From Klenkia taihuensis (lineage in GTDB: Bacteria > Actinomycetota > Actinomycetes > Mycobacteriales > Geodermatophilaceae), in the NCBI RefSeq assembly GCF_900112525.1, contig NZ_FOMD01000002.1, positions 558,001-622,000 on the forward strand: a DNA stretch of 64,000 nt, given 5' to 3'. Under the pieces are notes generated by a model. That model was not told where the DNA came from and made no database searches. It worked only from the letters and a program-made list of their open reading frames with translations. Numbering within the stretch: the first letter of the stretch is position 1; each line of letters begins with the position of its first letter. The translations under genes and the position numbers were made by a program. Positions 1-8,229 of the stretch are shown here, piece after piece.

Positions 1-614
1 TCGGGGAACGGGCCGTTGCGGCGGATGGTCTCGGCCTCCTCGGCGGCCCGGCGCCTGCGGCGGACCAGCGCGTACCCGCCACCGCCGACCGCGCCGGCGG
101 CGACCACCCCGCCGGCGACCCACCAGCCGGTGCGGTCCGGGCGCAGCTCGTCGGTCAGCGCCTGCACGCCGCCGACCCAGTCCTGCTCGCGGATGCGGTC
201 CTCGACGGCAGCGGAGAGGTCGGCGAACTGCGCGTCGTCGACCAGCTCGTAGGACGCCGACACCGAGTAGGAGCGGTCCTGGACGGCGACGGCCAGCAGC
301 ACGTCGTCGTCCCCGAGGTCCGACAGCCGCGCGGTCTCCTCGGTCCAGTCCTCCGAGGGGGTGCCGTCGAAGGAGTCGACGAAGGCCACGAAGACCTGGA
401 CGCCCTGGTCGTCGCGCAGCCCGTCGATGGCCTGCTGGACGGCCGACCGGTCGGCGTCCGAGAGGACCCCGGCGTCGTCGGTCACCTCGGTGGCCAGCCG
501 CGACGGGGCCTGCGCCGCGGCCGGCCCGGCCAGCAGCACCGGCCCCACCACGAGCCCGAGGGCGACCACCAGGCGGGTCAGCAGGACCGGTAGCACGGCG
601 CGGCGTCGTGGCAT
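1..614 (-). CDS. TPM-domain membrane protein (3' part cut by window edge)
   Basis: Exported TPM (YgcG/Psb32-like) protein of the cell envelope. The start ATG is at 614 and the frame stays open to base 1, so about 204 residues are visible. Residues 1-35 form a signal peptide ending in an Ala-Gln-Ala type site. The TPM domain follows, with the usual DDAGVLSD opening and a middle stretch VQVFVAFVDSF. A single membrane helix near residues 165-185 (GWWVAGGVVAAGAVGGGGYA) is followed by an Arg-rich cytosolic stretch. TPM domains are linked to membrane-protein maintenance or weak phosphatase activity, but the role here is unknown. The C-terminus, usually a long Gly-rich or coiled tail, lies outside the window. 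Confidence 0.85.
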   Translation of the reverse strand, partial: MPRRRAVLPVLLTRLVVALGLVVGPVLLAGPAAAQAPSRLATEVTDDAGVLSDADRSAVQQAIDGLRDDQGVQVFVAFVDSFDGTPSEDWTEETARLSDLGDDDVLLAVAVQDRSYSVSASYELVDDAQFADLSAAVEDRIREQDWVGGVQALTDELRPDRTGWWVAGGVVAAGAVGGGGYALVRRRRRAAEEAETIRRNGPFP

Positions 615-640
615 GGCCGCCATCCTGTCGCAGCCGGGGG

Positions 641-1405
641 TCAGGCCGCCTCGCCGGAGGTCTGCATCAGCGAGAAGGCCGCGCCCTGCGGGTCGGCGAC
701 CACGGCGTACCGGCCGTACGGGGAGTCCTGCGCCGCCAGCAGCACCGAACCGCCGCGCTCGGTCACCGCGGCGACGGTGGCGTCGGTGTCGGTGACCGCG
801 AAGCAGACACCCCAGCCGGGCACCGGGGAGTCGTCGGCCCCGCCCAGGCCGCCCAGCCAGCGGTCGCCGAGCCGGAAGGTCTGGTAGGTGCCCATGCCCT
901 CGACCGGGTCCCAGGACCAGCCGAACAGCGCCGTGTAGAACGTGCGGGCGGCGGCCGGGTCGGACACCGCCGCCTCGTTCCAGACCAGCGACCCGTGCTC
1001 GTTGTACCGCTCCACACCGGGGTGCTGCCCGGCCTGCCAGAGCCCGAAGACCGCTCCGGTCGGGTCGGCCAGCACGGCGAGCGAGCCCAGCGGACCGACC
1101 TGGTCGGGGCCCGTGTGCACCGTTCCGCCGGCCTCGCGGGCCGCGGCCACCGACGCCTCGACGTCGTCGGTCGCGAAGTAGCTCATCCAGGCCGAGGGCT
1201 GGCCCTCGCGCATCGTCGGGCCCACCCCGGCGACCCGGGAGCCGCCGACCTCGGCGCTGGCGTAGCCGCCGGCCGCCTCGGCGCCCTCGGGCAGGTGCCA
1301 GCCGAACACCTCGGCGTAGAAGGTGCGCGCGGCCGGCAGGTCGGTGCTGGCCAGGTCGATCCAGCACGGGGTGCCGGCGGGCCAGGGCGTGGTCCGGGTG
1401 GGCAT
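641..1405 (-). CDS. two-domain VOC (glyoxalase/bleomycin-resistance fold) protein
   Basis: Soluble 254-residue protein made of two tandem VOC modules (about 1-120 and 130-254). Each opens with a typical beta strand (PCWIDLASTDLPAARTFYAE in the first, VWNEAAVSDPAAARTFYTAL in the second) and closes with a D-P-x-G-A strand (ADPTGAVFGLWQ, ADPQGAAFSLMQ). Proteins of this layout are common in Actinobacteria and are usually annotated only as VOC family or hydroxylase-like; the substrate cannot be read from sequence. The ATG at 1405 is chosen because GAGGAGG sits a few bases upstream and longer versions would run through non-VOC sequence. It ends 26 nt before the TPM gene on the same strand, so the two may be co-transcribed. 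Confidence 0.88.
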   Translation of the reverse strand: MPTRTTPWPAGTPCWIDLASTDLPAARTFYAEVFGWHLPEGAEAAGGYASAEVGGSRVAGVGPTMREGQPSAWMSYFATDDVEASVAAAREAGGTVHTGPDQVGPLGSLAVLADPTGAVFGLWQAGQHPGVERYNEHGSLVWNEAAVSDPAAARTFYTALFGWSWDPVEGMGTYQTFRLGDRWLGGLGGADDSPVPGWGVCFAVTDTDATVAAVTERGGSVLLAAQDSPYGRYAVVADPQGAAFSLMQTSGEAA

Positions 1406-1500
1406 CGGTCCTCCTCGCGGTCGGTGGTGCGGGCACCCTCCCACCGGGGTCCGACAGGAATCCGGGGGACAGCCACCGCCGTCCCCCGCACGCTGGTGCC

Positions 1501-1905
1501 GTGCACCCCGCCCTCGCCCGCGCGCTCGAGCCCGTCCTCCGCGACCTGCGCACCAGCGGCGGCCCGCTGCCCCGGGTGGTCGACCAGGACTGGACCGGCG
1601 ACCCCGGTTCGCCCTCGCTCTACCTCTGGGACGACGCCGTCGGCACCGGGCTCGGCGGCGGCACCGGCGTGCGGATCGACCTGCACGACGACGCGGACGA
1701 GCAGGCCCTGGACCTCGCCGGTCAGGTGCAGGAATGGGCGTGGGAGGCGCTGGCCGGCACCCACCGGTCGAACTGGCCGGTCTGCCCGGCCCACCCCACG
1801 ACCCACCCGATGGACCTCGCCGTCCGCGACGGGCAGGCCGGGTGGGCCTGCCCCCGGGGCGGACCCGTGCGGGCCCGCCTCGGCGAGCTCGTCGCGGAGT
1901 CCTAG
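1501..1905 (+). CDS. hypothetical protein, 134 aa
   Basis: I do not recognise the family. The GTG start gives MHPALARALEPVLRDLR; the middle is acidic (residues about 40-75) and the C-terminal third has WPVCPAHPTTHPM followed by GWACPRGG. Two Cys and several His in that part hint at a small metal-binding or zinc-ribbon-like element, but this is inference. Codon use is normal for the window (strong G/C at third positions), which supports a real gene. It is divergent from the VOC gene and its end overlaps the Doc toxin gene by 4 nt in convergent orientation. Confidence 0.7.
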   Translation: MHPALARALEPVLRDLRTSGGPLPRVVDQDWTGDPGSPSLYLWDDAVGTGLGGGTGVRIDLHDDADEQALDLAGQVQEWAWEALAGTHRSNWPVCPAHPTTHPMDLAVRDGQAGWACPRGGPVRARLGELVAES

Positions 1906-2288
1906 CGGAGCCCGTCCGCGACGACCGCCGCGACCTCGGCGACGTCCACCTCACCCGCGGCGACCGCGACGACGAGCCGCTCGGCCCTGTCGACGTCGAG
2001 CACCAGGTCGAGCCCGTTGAGCAGGCAGAGCACCCGGCCTGCGGCCCAGGCCAGCCTCTTGTTGCCGTCGACGAGCGGGTGGTTGCGCGCCAGCGAGTGC
2101 ATCAGCGCCGCCACCTTCTCGGGGGAGGTCGGGTAGGCGTCGGCACCGAACACGGTCGTCCGTGGCCGGGCGGCCGCCGACGCCAGCATGCCCAGGTCGC
2201 GGACCTGGACCCCGTCGACGACCCCGGCCGCGACCTCGAGCAGGTCCTCCACGGAGAGGTGGTCGACGACCTCCCCTCCCCGGCTCAC
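1902..2288 (-). CDS. Doc-type Fic-fold toxin of a type II toxin-antitoxin pair
   Basis: Death-on-curing (Doc) family protein of 128 residues. The Fic/Doc signature HPLVDGNKRLAW at about residues 69-80 supplies the catalytic His, the acidic residue and the Asn-Lys-Arg nucleotide loop. Known Doc proteins phosphorylate EF-Tu using this degenerate Fic motif. Length is right for Doc and shorter than AMPylating Fic proteins. The GTG start at 2288 overlaps the antitoxin stop codon (GTGA), so the pair is translationally coupled with the antitoxin first. Chromosomal Doc modules in Actinobacteria are often mobile, but no mobile element is visible here. Confidence 0.88.
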   Translation of the reverse strand: MSRGGEVVDHLSVEDLLEVAAGVVDGVQVRDLGMLASAAARPRTTVFGADAYPTSPEKVAALMHSLARNHPLVDGNKRLAWAAGRVLCLLNGLDLVLDVDRAERLVVAVAAGEVDVAEVAAVVADGLR

Positions 2289-2476
2289 TGCGCCAGGCGG
2301 CGGAGCAGTTCGGCGTCCTCGTCCCGCACCCGGCTGATGGCAGTGCGCAGCCGCGCCGGCCGGTCGCTGACGTACTCCCGGATGGCGGCGCGGGCGACGT
2401 CCTGCATGGATGTGCCGTCGCGCTCGGCCCGGGCCCGTAGGGCCTCGGCCTCGTCGTCGGTCAACCGGAGGTTCAT
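2285..2476 (-). CDS. ribbon-helix-helix (CopG-like) antitoxin
   Basis: Small antitoxin of 63 residues paired with the Doc toxin. The N-terminus MNLRLTDDEAEALRARAERD forms the RHH beta strand and first helix; the second helix is about TSMQDVARAAIREYVSD, typical of CopG/Arc DNA-binding antitoxins. The C-terminal 25 residues are charged and probably bind the toxin. ATG 2476 is preferred over the upstream GTG at 2509, because the longer form would start inside a perfect palindrome at 2491-2507 that looks like the operator. RHH antitoxins normally repress their own promoter. Confidence 0.85.
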   Translation of the reverse strand: MNLRLTDDEAEALRARAERDGTSMQDVARAAIREYVSDRPARLRTAISRVRDEDAELLRRLAQ

Positions 2477-2490
2477 CGCCACCCGGTCAC

Positions 2491-2507
2491 GGTACCGCCG
2501 CGGTACC
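2491..2507. promoter_or_regulatory. palindromic operator candidate for the RHH/Doc toxin-antitoxin pair
   Basis: Perfect inverted repeat GGTACCG-CCG-CGGTACC, lying 15-31 nt upstream of the antitoxin ATG. Its position over the promoter/RBS region and its two-fold symmetry fit autorepression by an RHH antitoxin, alone or with Doc. Function is inferred from position only. Confidence 0.55.
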
Positions 2508-2522
2508 ACACTGTCAGCCGGA

Positions 2523-4205
2523 TCAGCGCAGGGCGGCCCACCGGGCCCGGCGCTGGGCCTGCTCCGCCGGGTCGGGCACCGGCAGGGACGCCAGCAGCCG
2601 CTGGGTGTAGGGGTCCTGCGGGGCGCCGAGCACCCGCTCGCCGGTGCCCTCCTCGACCAGCCGGCCGTGGTGCAGCACCGCGATCCGGTCGGCGAGCAGG
2701 TCGACCACGGCCAGGTCGTGGCTGATGAACAGCGCGGCGAACCCGAACTCCCGCTGCAGCTCGTCGAACAGCTCCAGCACCCGGGCCTGCACCGACACGT
2801 CCAGCGCCGAGGTCGGCTCGTCGGCGATGAGCAGCTCGGGCTGCAGGGCCAGCGCCCGGGCCAGCGACGCCCGCTGCCGCTGCCCGCCGGACAGCTCGTG
2901 CGGGAAGCGGTCGCCGAACGCCTTCGGCAGCTGCACGGCCTCGAGCAGCTCGTCCACCCGGCCGCGGGCGCCGTCGGTGTCCCCTGCCTGCCCGTGCACG
3001 ACCAGCGGCTCGGCCACCGCGTCGGCGATGGTCAGCAGCGGGTTGAAGCTGGTGGCCGGGTCCTGGAAGACGAACCCGATCCGCCGGCGCACCGGGCGGA
3101 ACGCCTTCTCCTTGATCCCGGCCACCTCGGTGCCCAGCACCGTCAGCGACCCGCCCGACACCGGCGTCAGGCCGGCGATGGCCCGCCCGATCGTGGACTT
3201 GCCGCTGCCGGACTCCCCCACCAGGCCGAGCACCTCGCCCGGGGCGATCGTGAAGTCCACGCCGTCCACGGCGGTGAAGTCGGGCTTGCGGAACCGGCCC
3301 GGGTAGACGATCCGCAGGTCGCGGGCGGTGACCACGGCCGGCTGCTCGGCCCAGCCCTCGGGACGGCGGGCGGCGCGGTCGCGGGCACGCGCAGCACCCT
3401 GGCCGAGCTTGGGCACGGAGCCCAGCAGCGTCCTGGTGTACTCCTGCTGCGGGTCGGCGAACAGCGTCGCGACGTCGGCGGTCTCCACCAGCTCGCCCTG
3501 GTACATGACGGCGACCCGGTCGGCGAGGTCGGCGACGACGCCCATGTTGTGCGTGATCAGCACGATCGACGCGCCGAACTCGTCGCGGCAGCGGCGCAGC
3601 AGGTCCAGGATCTCGGCCTGCACGGTGACGTCGAGGGCGGTGGTCGGCTCGTCGGCGATGATCACGCCGGCGTTGAGCGCGAGCGCCTGGGCGATGACGA
3701 TGCGCTGCTTCTGCCCGCCGGAGAACTGGTGCGGGTAGTGGTCGACCCGCTCCTCGGGGTCGGGGATGCCGACCCGGCGCAGCACGTCGACGGCGACCTC
3801 GCGGGCCTCCTTCTTGGAGACGTCGCCGTGGGCGCGCAGGCCCTCGGCGATCTGCCAGCCGACCGGGTAGACCGGGTTGAGCACGCTGCCCGGCTCCTGG
3901 AAGACCATGGCGGCGTCCCGGCCGCGCACCGACCGCAGGTCACCGCCGCGCAGGGTGACCACGTCGGAGGTCGTGCCGCCGTCCTTGCTGCGCAGCACGA
4001 CGGCGCCGCGGGTCAGCGCGGTCTCCGGGAGCAGGCCGAGCACGGTGCGGGCGGTGACGGTCTTGCCGCTGCCGGACTCCCCGACGATGGCCAGCACCTC
4101 GCCGGGCTGCAGCTGCAGCGAGACGCCCTTGACGGCGGCGACGTCCCCGCCGTCGGTGGCGAAGGTGACCCGCAGGTCCTTGATGTCGACGACGGGTCCG
4201 GTCAC
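2523..4205 (-). CDS. fused oligopeptide/dipeptide ABC transporter ATPases (DppD-DppF fusion)
   Basis: Cytoplasmic ATPase that powers the importer encoded upstream. One 560-residue chain carries two complete nucleotide-binding domains. Half 1 (about 5-255) has Walker A GESGSGKT, signature FSGGQKQR and Walker B VIIADEP. Half 2 (about 290-555) has GESGSGKST, LSGGQRQR and LLIADEP. These halves match DppD and DppF, normally separate proteins of roughly 330 aa each; here the OppD/F C-terminal extensions are short. The GTG start overlaps the dppC stop (GTGA). The gene ends 13 nt upstream of the toxin-antitoxin palindrome. The transported solute (peptide, nickel or other) cannot be fixed from the ATPase. 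Confidence 0.93.
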   Translation of the reverse strand: MTGPVVDIKDLRVTFATDGGDVAAVKGVSLQLQPGEVLAIVGESGSGKTVTARTVLGLLPETALTRGAVVLRSKDGGTTSDVVTLRGGDLRSVRGRDAAMVFQEPGSVLNPVYPVGWQIAEGLRAHGDVSKKEAREVAVDVLRRVGIPDPEERVDHYPHQFSGGQKQRIVIAQALALNAGVIIADEPTTALDVTVQAEILDLLRRCRDEFGASIVLITHNMGVVADLADRVAVMYQGELVETADVATLFADPQQEYTRTLLGSVPKLGQGAARARDRAARRPEGWAEQPAVVTARDLRIVYPGRFRKPDFTAVDGVDFTIAPGEVLGLVGESGSGKSTIGRAIAGLTPVSGGSLTVLGTEVAGIKEKAFRPVRRRIGFVFQDPATSFNPLLTIADAVAEPLVVHGQAGDTDGARGRVDELLEAVQLPKAFGDRFPHELSGGQRQRASLARALALQPELLIADEPTSALDVSVQARVLELFDELQREFGFAALFISHDLAVVDLLADRIAVLHHGRLVEEGTGERVLGAPQDPYTQRLLASLPVPDPAEQAQRRARWAALR

Positions 4206-5212
4206 GGGGTCCCTCCCTCGGTGCCGGCGGCCAGCCCGCCGCCGGGGGTGACGGCGACGTCGGCCGGCGGCGGGACGTCGGCGGCCCGGCGGCGGCTGCG
4301 CAGCCGGGGGTCGGCCAGGTCGTTGAGGCTCTCGCCGACCAGGGTCAGCCCGAGCACGGTGAGCACGATCGCCGCGCCCGGGAAGATCGAGGTCCACCAG
4401 ATGCCGCTGGTGACGTCGGAGATCGACCGGTTGAGGTCGAAGCCCCACTCGGCCGCGGCGGTGGGCTGGATGCCGAAGCCCAGGAAGCCCAGCCCGGCGA
4501 GGGTCAGGATCGCCTCGGAGGCGTTGAGCGTGACGATCAGCGGCAGCGAGCGGGTGGCGTTGCGCAGCACGTGCCGGGTCATGATCCGCCAGGTCCCGGT
4601 GCCCACGACCCGTGCGGACTCCACGAACGCCTCGCTCTTGATCCGCACCGTCTCCGCGCGCACCACCCGGAAGTACTGCGGGATGAACACCACGGTGATC
4701 GAGATGGCCGCGGCGAGCACACCGCCGACCAGGCTGGACTGCCCACCGCTGATCACGATGGCCGCGACGATGGCCAGCAGCAGCGACGGGAAGGCGTAGA
4801 CGGCGTCGGCGATGACCACCAGCACGCGGTCCAGCCAGCCACCGAGGTAGCCCGAGACCAGGCCGAGCAGGACGCCGGCCACGATCGACAGCACGATCGC
4901 CACGACGATGACGAACACCGCCGTCCGGGAGCCGTAGATGACCCGGGACAGCACGTCGTAGCCGCCGACCGTCGTCCCGAGCAGGTGGTCGCCCGAGGGC
5001 GGCTGCTGGGCACCGAACGCGCCGTCGGCGTCGCGCAGCTGGCCGTAGCCGTAGGGCGCCAGCAGCGGGGCGAACACCGCGGCGAGCACGAGGACGCCGG
5101 TGAGCACGAGGCCGGTGACGAGCATGCCGCGCTGCAGGCCGACGCTCTGCCGCAGCTGGTGGACGACCGGGAGGGACCGCCAGGTTCGCCGAGATGTCCG
5201 CCGGCGGCTCAC
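4202..5212 (-). CDS. dppC: ABC transporter permease, DppC type
   Basis: Inner-membrane permease of 336 residues, partner of the upstream DppB. The N-terminal helix (about 28-50, MLVTGLVLTGVLVLAAVFAP) is followed by a periplasmic segment with HLLGTTVGGYDVLSR, matching the DppC HxxGTDxxGRDxxSR signature. Five further helices follow, and the cytoplasmic EAA loop reads EAFVESARVVGTGTWRIMTR. The GTG start at 5212 overlaps the dppB stop. The C-terminus is extended by a Pro/Gly/Ala-rich tail. It works with DppB, the fused ATPase and the lipoprotein at 6413-8044. Confidence 0.93.
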   Translation of the reverse strand: MSRRRTSRRTWRSLPVVHQLRQSVGLQRGMLVTGLVLTGVLVLAAVFAPLLAPYGYGQLRDADGAFGAQQPPSGDHLLGTTVGGYDVLSRVIYGSRTAVFVIVVAIVLSIVAGVLLGLVSGYLGGWLDRVLVVIADAVYAFPSLLLAIVAAIVISGGQSSLVGGVLAAAISITVVFIPQYFRVVRAETVRIKSEAFVESARVVGTGTWRIMTRHVLRNATRSLPLIVTLNASEAILTLAGLGFLGFGIQPTAAAEWGFDLNRSISDVTSGIWWTSIFPGAAIVLTVLGLTLVGESLNDLADPRLRSRRRAADVPPPADVAVTPGGGLAAGTEGGTP

Positions 5213-6303
5213 GAGTACCTCACCCGGGGGTCGATGAGCGCGGCGACGACGTCGACCACGAAGTTGGTGAGCGCGACGATGACCGCCAGCAGCGCCACGA
5301 TGCCCTGCACGGCCACGAAGTCGCGGGCCTGCAGGTACTGGGAGAGCTGGAAGCCCAGCCCGCGCCACTCGAAGGTGGTCTCGGTGAGCACCGCGCCCGA
5401 GAGCACCAGCGCGACCTGCAGGCCGATGACGGTGATGATCGGGACCAGCGCCGGGCGGTAGGCGTGCTTGCGCACCAGCCGGGACTCGCTGACCCCGCGG
5501 GAGCGCGCGGCCTCGACGTAGCCCGAGCCGAGCGTGCCGATCATGTTGGTCCGGACCAGCCGCAGGAAGACCCCGGCGGTGAGCAGGCCCAGGGCCAGCG
5601 AGGGCAGGACGGCGTAGCGCAGCACCTCGACCACCAGGTCGCCGTTGCCGGAGCTGATCGCGTCGATCAGGTAGATCCCGGTGCCCGAGCCGCTGCGGTT
5701 GAGCTGGATCTGCCCGCGGGTGGAGATGCGCCCGGCGACCGGCAGCCAGCCCAGCCACACGGAGAAGACCAGCTTGAGCAGCAGCCCCGCGAAGAAGACC
5801 GGGGTGGCGTAGCAGAAGATCGCGAAGAAGCGCAGGACGGCGTCGGGGTACCGGTCGCGCAGCCGCGCGGCCACCATGCCCAGCGGGATGCCGACGACGA
5901 GCGCCACGGCCAGGGCGTAGACGGCCAGCTCCAGCGTCGCCGCGCCGTAGGTGGTCAGCACCTCGGTGACCGGGCGGCGGTCGCTCAGCGTCGTCCCGAA
6001 GTCGCCGCGCAGCAGGCCGCCGAGGTAGTCGAGGTACTGGACCAGCAGCGGTCGGTCGTAGCCGGCCTCCCGCACCCGCTCGGCCAGCTGGTCGGCCGGC
6101 AGCCGCCCGCCCAGCGCCGCGGTGATCGGGTCACCGGTGGTGCGCATCAGGAAGAACACCGTGGTCACCAGGATGAACACGGTCGGGATGATCAGCAGGG
6201 CGCGGACCAGCAGGTAGCTGCCCAGCCCGCTGCTGCGACGTCGGCGTCCGGCGGGTGCGTCCGCGGGCGCCGGCGGGGCCGGGTCCTGGGTCGCGGTGGT
6301 CAT
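5209..6303 (-). CDS. dppB: ABC transporter permease, DppB type
   Basis: Permease of 364 residues. A Pro/Ala/Arg-rich cytosolic N-terminus (about 30 residues) precedes the first helix LLVRALLIIPTVFILVTTVF and the family segment RTTGDPITAALGG. The EAA loop reads YVEAARSRGVSESRLVRKHA. An internal segment of about 35 residues (AGRISTRGQIQLNRSGSGTG) matches the periplasmic insert seen in many DppB proteins. ATG 6303 is preferred because GAGGAC lies 6 nt upstream; a further in-frame ATG upstream lacks support. The gene lies 109 nt downstream of the binding-protein gene, separated by a strong hairpin. Confidence 0.92.
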   Translation of the reverse strand: MTTATQDPAPPAPADAPAGRRRRSSGLGSYLLVRALLIIPTVFILVTTVFFLMRTTGDPITAALGGRLPADQLAERVREAGYDRPLLVQYLDYLGGLLRGDFGTTLSDRRPVTEVLTTYGAATLELAVYALAVALVVGIPLGMVAARLRDRYPDAVLRFFAIFCYATPVFFAGLLLKLVFSVWLGWLPVAGRISTRGQIQLNRSGSGTGIYLIDAISSGNGDLVVEVLRYAVLPSLALGLLTAGVFLRLVRTNMIGTLGSGYVEAARSRGVSESRLVRKHAYRPALVPIITVIGLQVALVLSGAVLTETTFEWRGLGFQLSQYLQARDFVAVQGIVALLAVIVALTNFVVDVVAALIDPRVRYS

Positions 6304-6358
6304 CGGGTCCTCACGGGGTGCTCGCTCCATCGGGGGTGTGCGGCGGGGTGACGCACGT

Positions 6359-6398
6359 CCGGCCCCGGGCCGCCCTGGAAGGGGCGACCCGGGGCCGG
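6359..6398 (-). terminator. strong hairpin between binding-protein and permease genes
   Basis: An 11-bp perfect stem (6359-6369 with 6388-6398) holds an inner CGCCC/GGGCG stem. It lies just after the binding-protein stop codon on the minus strand. There is no U tract. Such hairpins commonly stabilise or partly terminate solute-binding-protein mRNA, so that the binding protein is made in excess over the permeases. Confidence 0.6.
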
Positions 6399-6412
6399 GT
6401 GTGCTGGGTGGG

Positions 6413-8044
6413 TCAGCCGACGGACAGCGCGCCGTACCGGAACTTGAAGGAGGCGTCCAGGGTGTCCGACGCACCCTCGACACCGGACCGGACGACGGCC
6501 ACCTGGGCACCCTGCAGGTAGGGCACCGTGGACAGGTCCTCGGCGACCAGCTGCTGGATCTGCTCGATCAGCGCCGTCCGCTCGTCGGCGTCCGGGGTGC
6601 TGGCCTGCTGCAGGATCAGGTCGTTGACCTGCTGGTCCTCGTAGTGGTTGCCGAGGAAGTTCTCGGTCAGGAAGAACGGCGTCAGGTAGTTGTCGGCGTC
6701 GGAGTAGTCCGGGAACCAGCCGAGCTGGTAGGCCGGGTAGACGTCGGCGGTGCGGTCCTCGGAGTACTGCGTCCACTCCGTGGTCTGCAGGTCGACCTGG
6801 AACAGGCCGGTGGCCTCCAGCTGGTCCTTGATCAGCGCGTACTCGTCACCCGAGCTGGGCCCGTAGTGGTCGTTGGAGTACTGCAGGGACAGCTGGACCG
6901 GGGTCTGCACGCCGGCGGCCTGGAGGGTCTGCGCGGCCTTGTCCGCGTCCGGGCCGCCCTCGCCGTCGCCGTACAGGCTCTCCAGCGGGGTGGCCGCACC
7001 GGTCAGGCCGTCGGGCACGTAGGAGTACAGCGGGGTGTAGGTACCGCGGTAGACCTGGTCGGCGATCTCCTCGCGGTCGATCAGGTCCGCGACGGCCTGC
7101 CGGACGGCGAGGGCCTTGGCCGGGTCGGCCTCGGACGTCGTCGCGCCGTAGGGCTGGGTGTCGAAGTTGAAGACGATGTAGCGGATCTCGCCGCCGGGGC
7201 CGTCCACGACCTCGACGTCGTCGTTGCCGCGCAGGTCGTCGATGTCGGTGGCCGACAGGCTGCGGAAGGCCACGTCGATGTTGCCCTGCTCGATGTCCAG
7301 CTTCAGGTTCGAGGCGTCGGCGTAGTAGGTGACGTCGACGTTCTCGGTCTTCGGCGCGCCGAGCAGACCCTGGTAGTCGGGGTTGGCCTGGTAGGAGACC
7401 AGGCTGTTGATCTCGTAGTCGGTGATGACGTAGGGGCCGGCGAAGGCGTTGCCGGACACGATCTCGTCGTCCGGGGTCAGCGAGTCGGCGGAGAAGACGT
7501 CCTCGTCCACGATCGGGCCGGCCGGGCTCGACAGGATCTGCGGGAAGATCTGGTCGTCGGCGGTCTTGAGGGTGAACACGACGGTGGTGTCGTCGGTGGC
7601 CTCGACCGAGTCGAGGTTGTAGAGCAGCGAGGCCGGCCCGTTGGGGTCGTTGATGGCCACCATGCGCTCGAAGGTGAAGACGACGTCGGAGCTGGTCAGC
7701 TCGTTGCCGTTGGCGAAGGTCAGGCCCGGCTTGAGGGTGACGGTGTACTCGGTCGGCGAGGTGAACTCCGCCGACTCGGCGATGTCGGGCTCGACGTCGG
7801 GGCTGCCCAGCGGGGTGTTCATCAGGAACGGGTAGACCTGGTTCATCACCGCGAACGAGCCGTTGTCGTACGAGCCGGCCGGGTCGATCGTGGTGATCTT
7901 GTCGCTGGTGCCGATGAGCAGCGAGTCGCCGTCGCCGCCGGAGCTGCCGCCCCCGCCGGAGTCACCGCCGCCGCAGGCGGCCACGGACAGGGCGGTGAGG
8001 GTGGCGGCGGAGGCCGCGAGCACCCGGGTGGTTCGGCGCTGCAT
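6413..8044 (-). CDS. ABC transporter substrate-binding lipoprotein, family 5
   Basis: Extracytoplasmic solute receptor of 543 residues. The signal peptide ends in a lipobox (LSVAAC, Cys at about residue 23) followed by a Gly/Ser/Asp linker, so it should be lipid-anchored. The SBP_bac_5 (peptide/nickel-binding) fold shows in ITTIDPAGSYDNGSFAVMNQ, in PDIAESAEFTSPTEYTVTLK, and in the FANGNELTSSDVVFTFERM block that marks this family. It is the first gene of a four-gene importer operon reading toward position 2523. The ligand is unknown; family members bind peptides, nickel chelates or glycans. The aldo/keto reductase gene diverges 185 nt upstream. Confidence 0.93.
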   Translation of the reverse strand: MQRRTTRVLAASAATLTALSVAACGGGDSGGGGSSGGDGDSLLIGTSDKITTIDPAGSYDNGSFAVMNQVYPFLMNTPLGSPDVEPDIAESAEFTSPTEYTVTLKPGLTFANGNELTSSDVVFTFERMVAINDPNGPASLLYNLDSVEATDDTTVVFTLKTADDQIFPQILSSPAGPIVDEDVFSADSLTPDDEIVSGNAFAGPYVITDYEINSLVSYQANPDYQGLLGAPKTENVDVTYYADASNLKLDIEQGNIDVAFRSLSATDIDDLRGNDDVEVVDGPGGEIRYIVFNFDTQPYGATTSEADPAKALAVRQAVADLIDREEIADQVYRGTYTPLYSYVPDGLTGAATPLESLYGDGEGGPDADKAAQTLQAAGVQTPVQLSLQYSNDHYGPSSGDEYALIKDQLEATGLFQVDLQTTEWTQYSEDRTADVYPAYQLGWFPDYSDADNYLTPFFLTENFLGNHYEDQQVNDLILQQASTPDADERTALIEQIQQLVAEDLSTVPYLQGAQVAVVRSGVEGASDTLDASFKFRYGALSVG

Positions 8045-8229
8045 GCTGGAGGACCTGCTTCCTCGGCTGGTTCGGGCCGGACGAGCTGTGTGCTGGGCGG
8101 GCCGTGGCGGGACGAACTCCCGGCGACGGCTGGCCGAACACTAGGTCGTTGCGGAGCGGGACCTGTGCGGCGGGGCGGCGATCGTCACCGGATCGAGACC
8201 TCGACGGCCACCGGGCAGGATGGGTCCCC

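Noticed and set aside
1323-4799. Plus-strand open frame of 1,158 codons across the ABC transporter
   Set aside because: Antisense to three genes with exact ABC ATPase and permease motifs; composition is non-protein-like.
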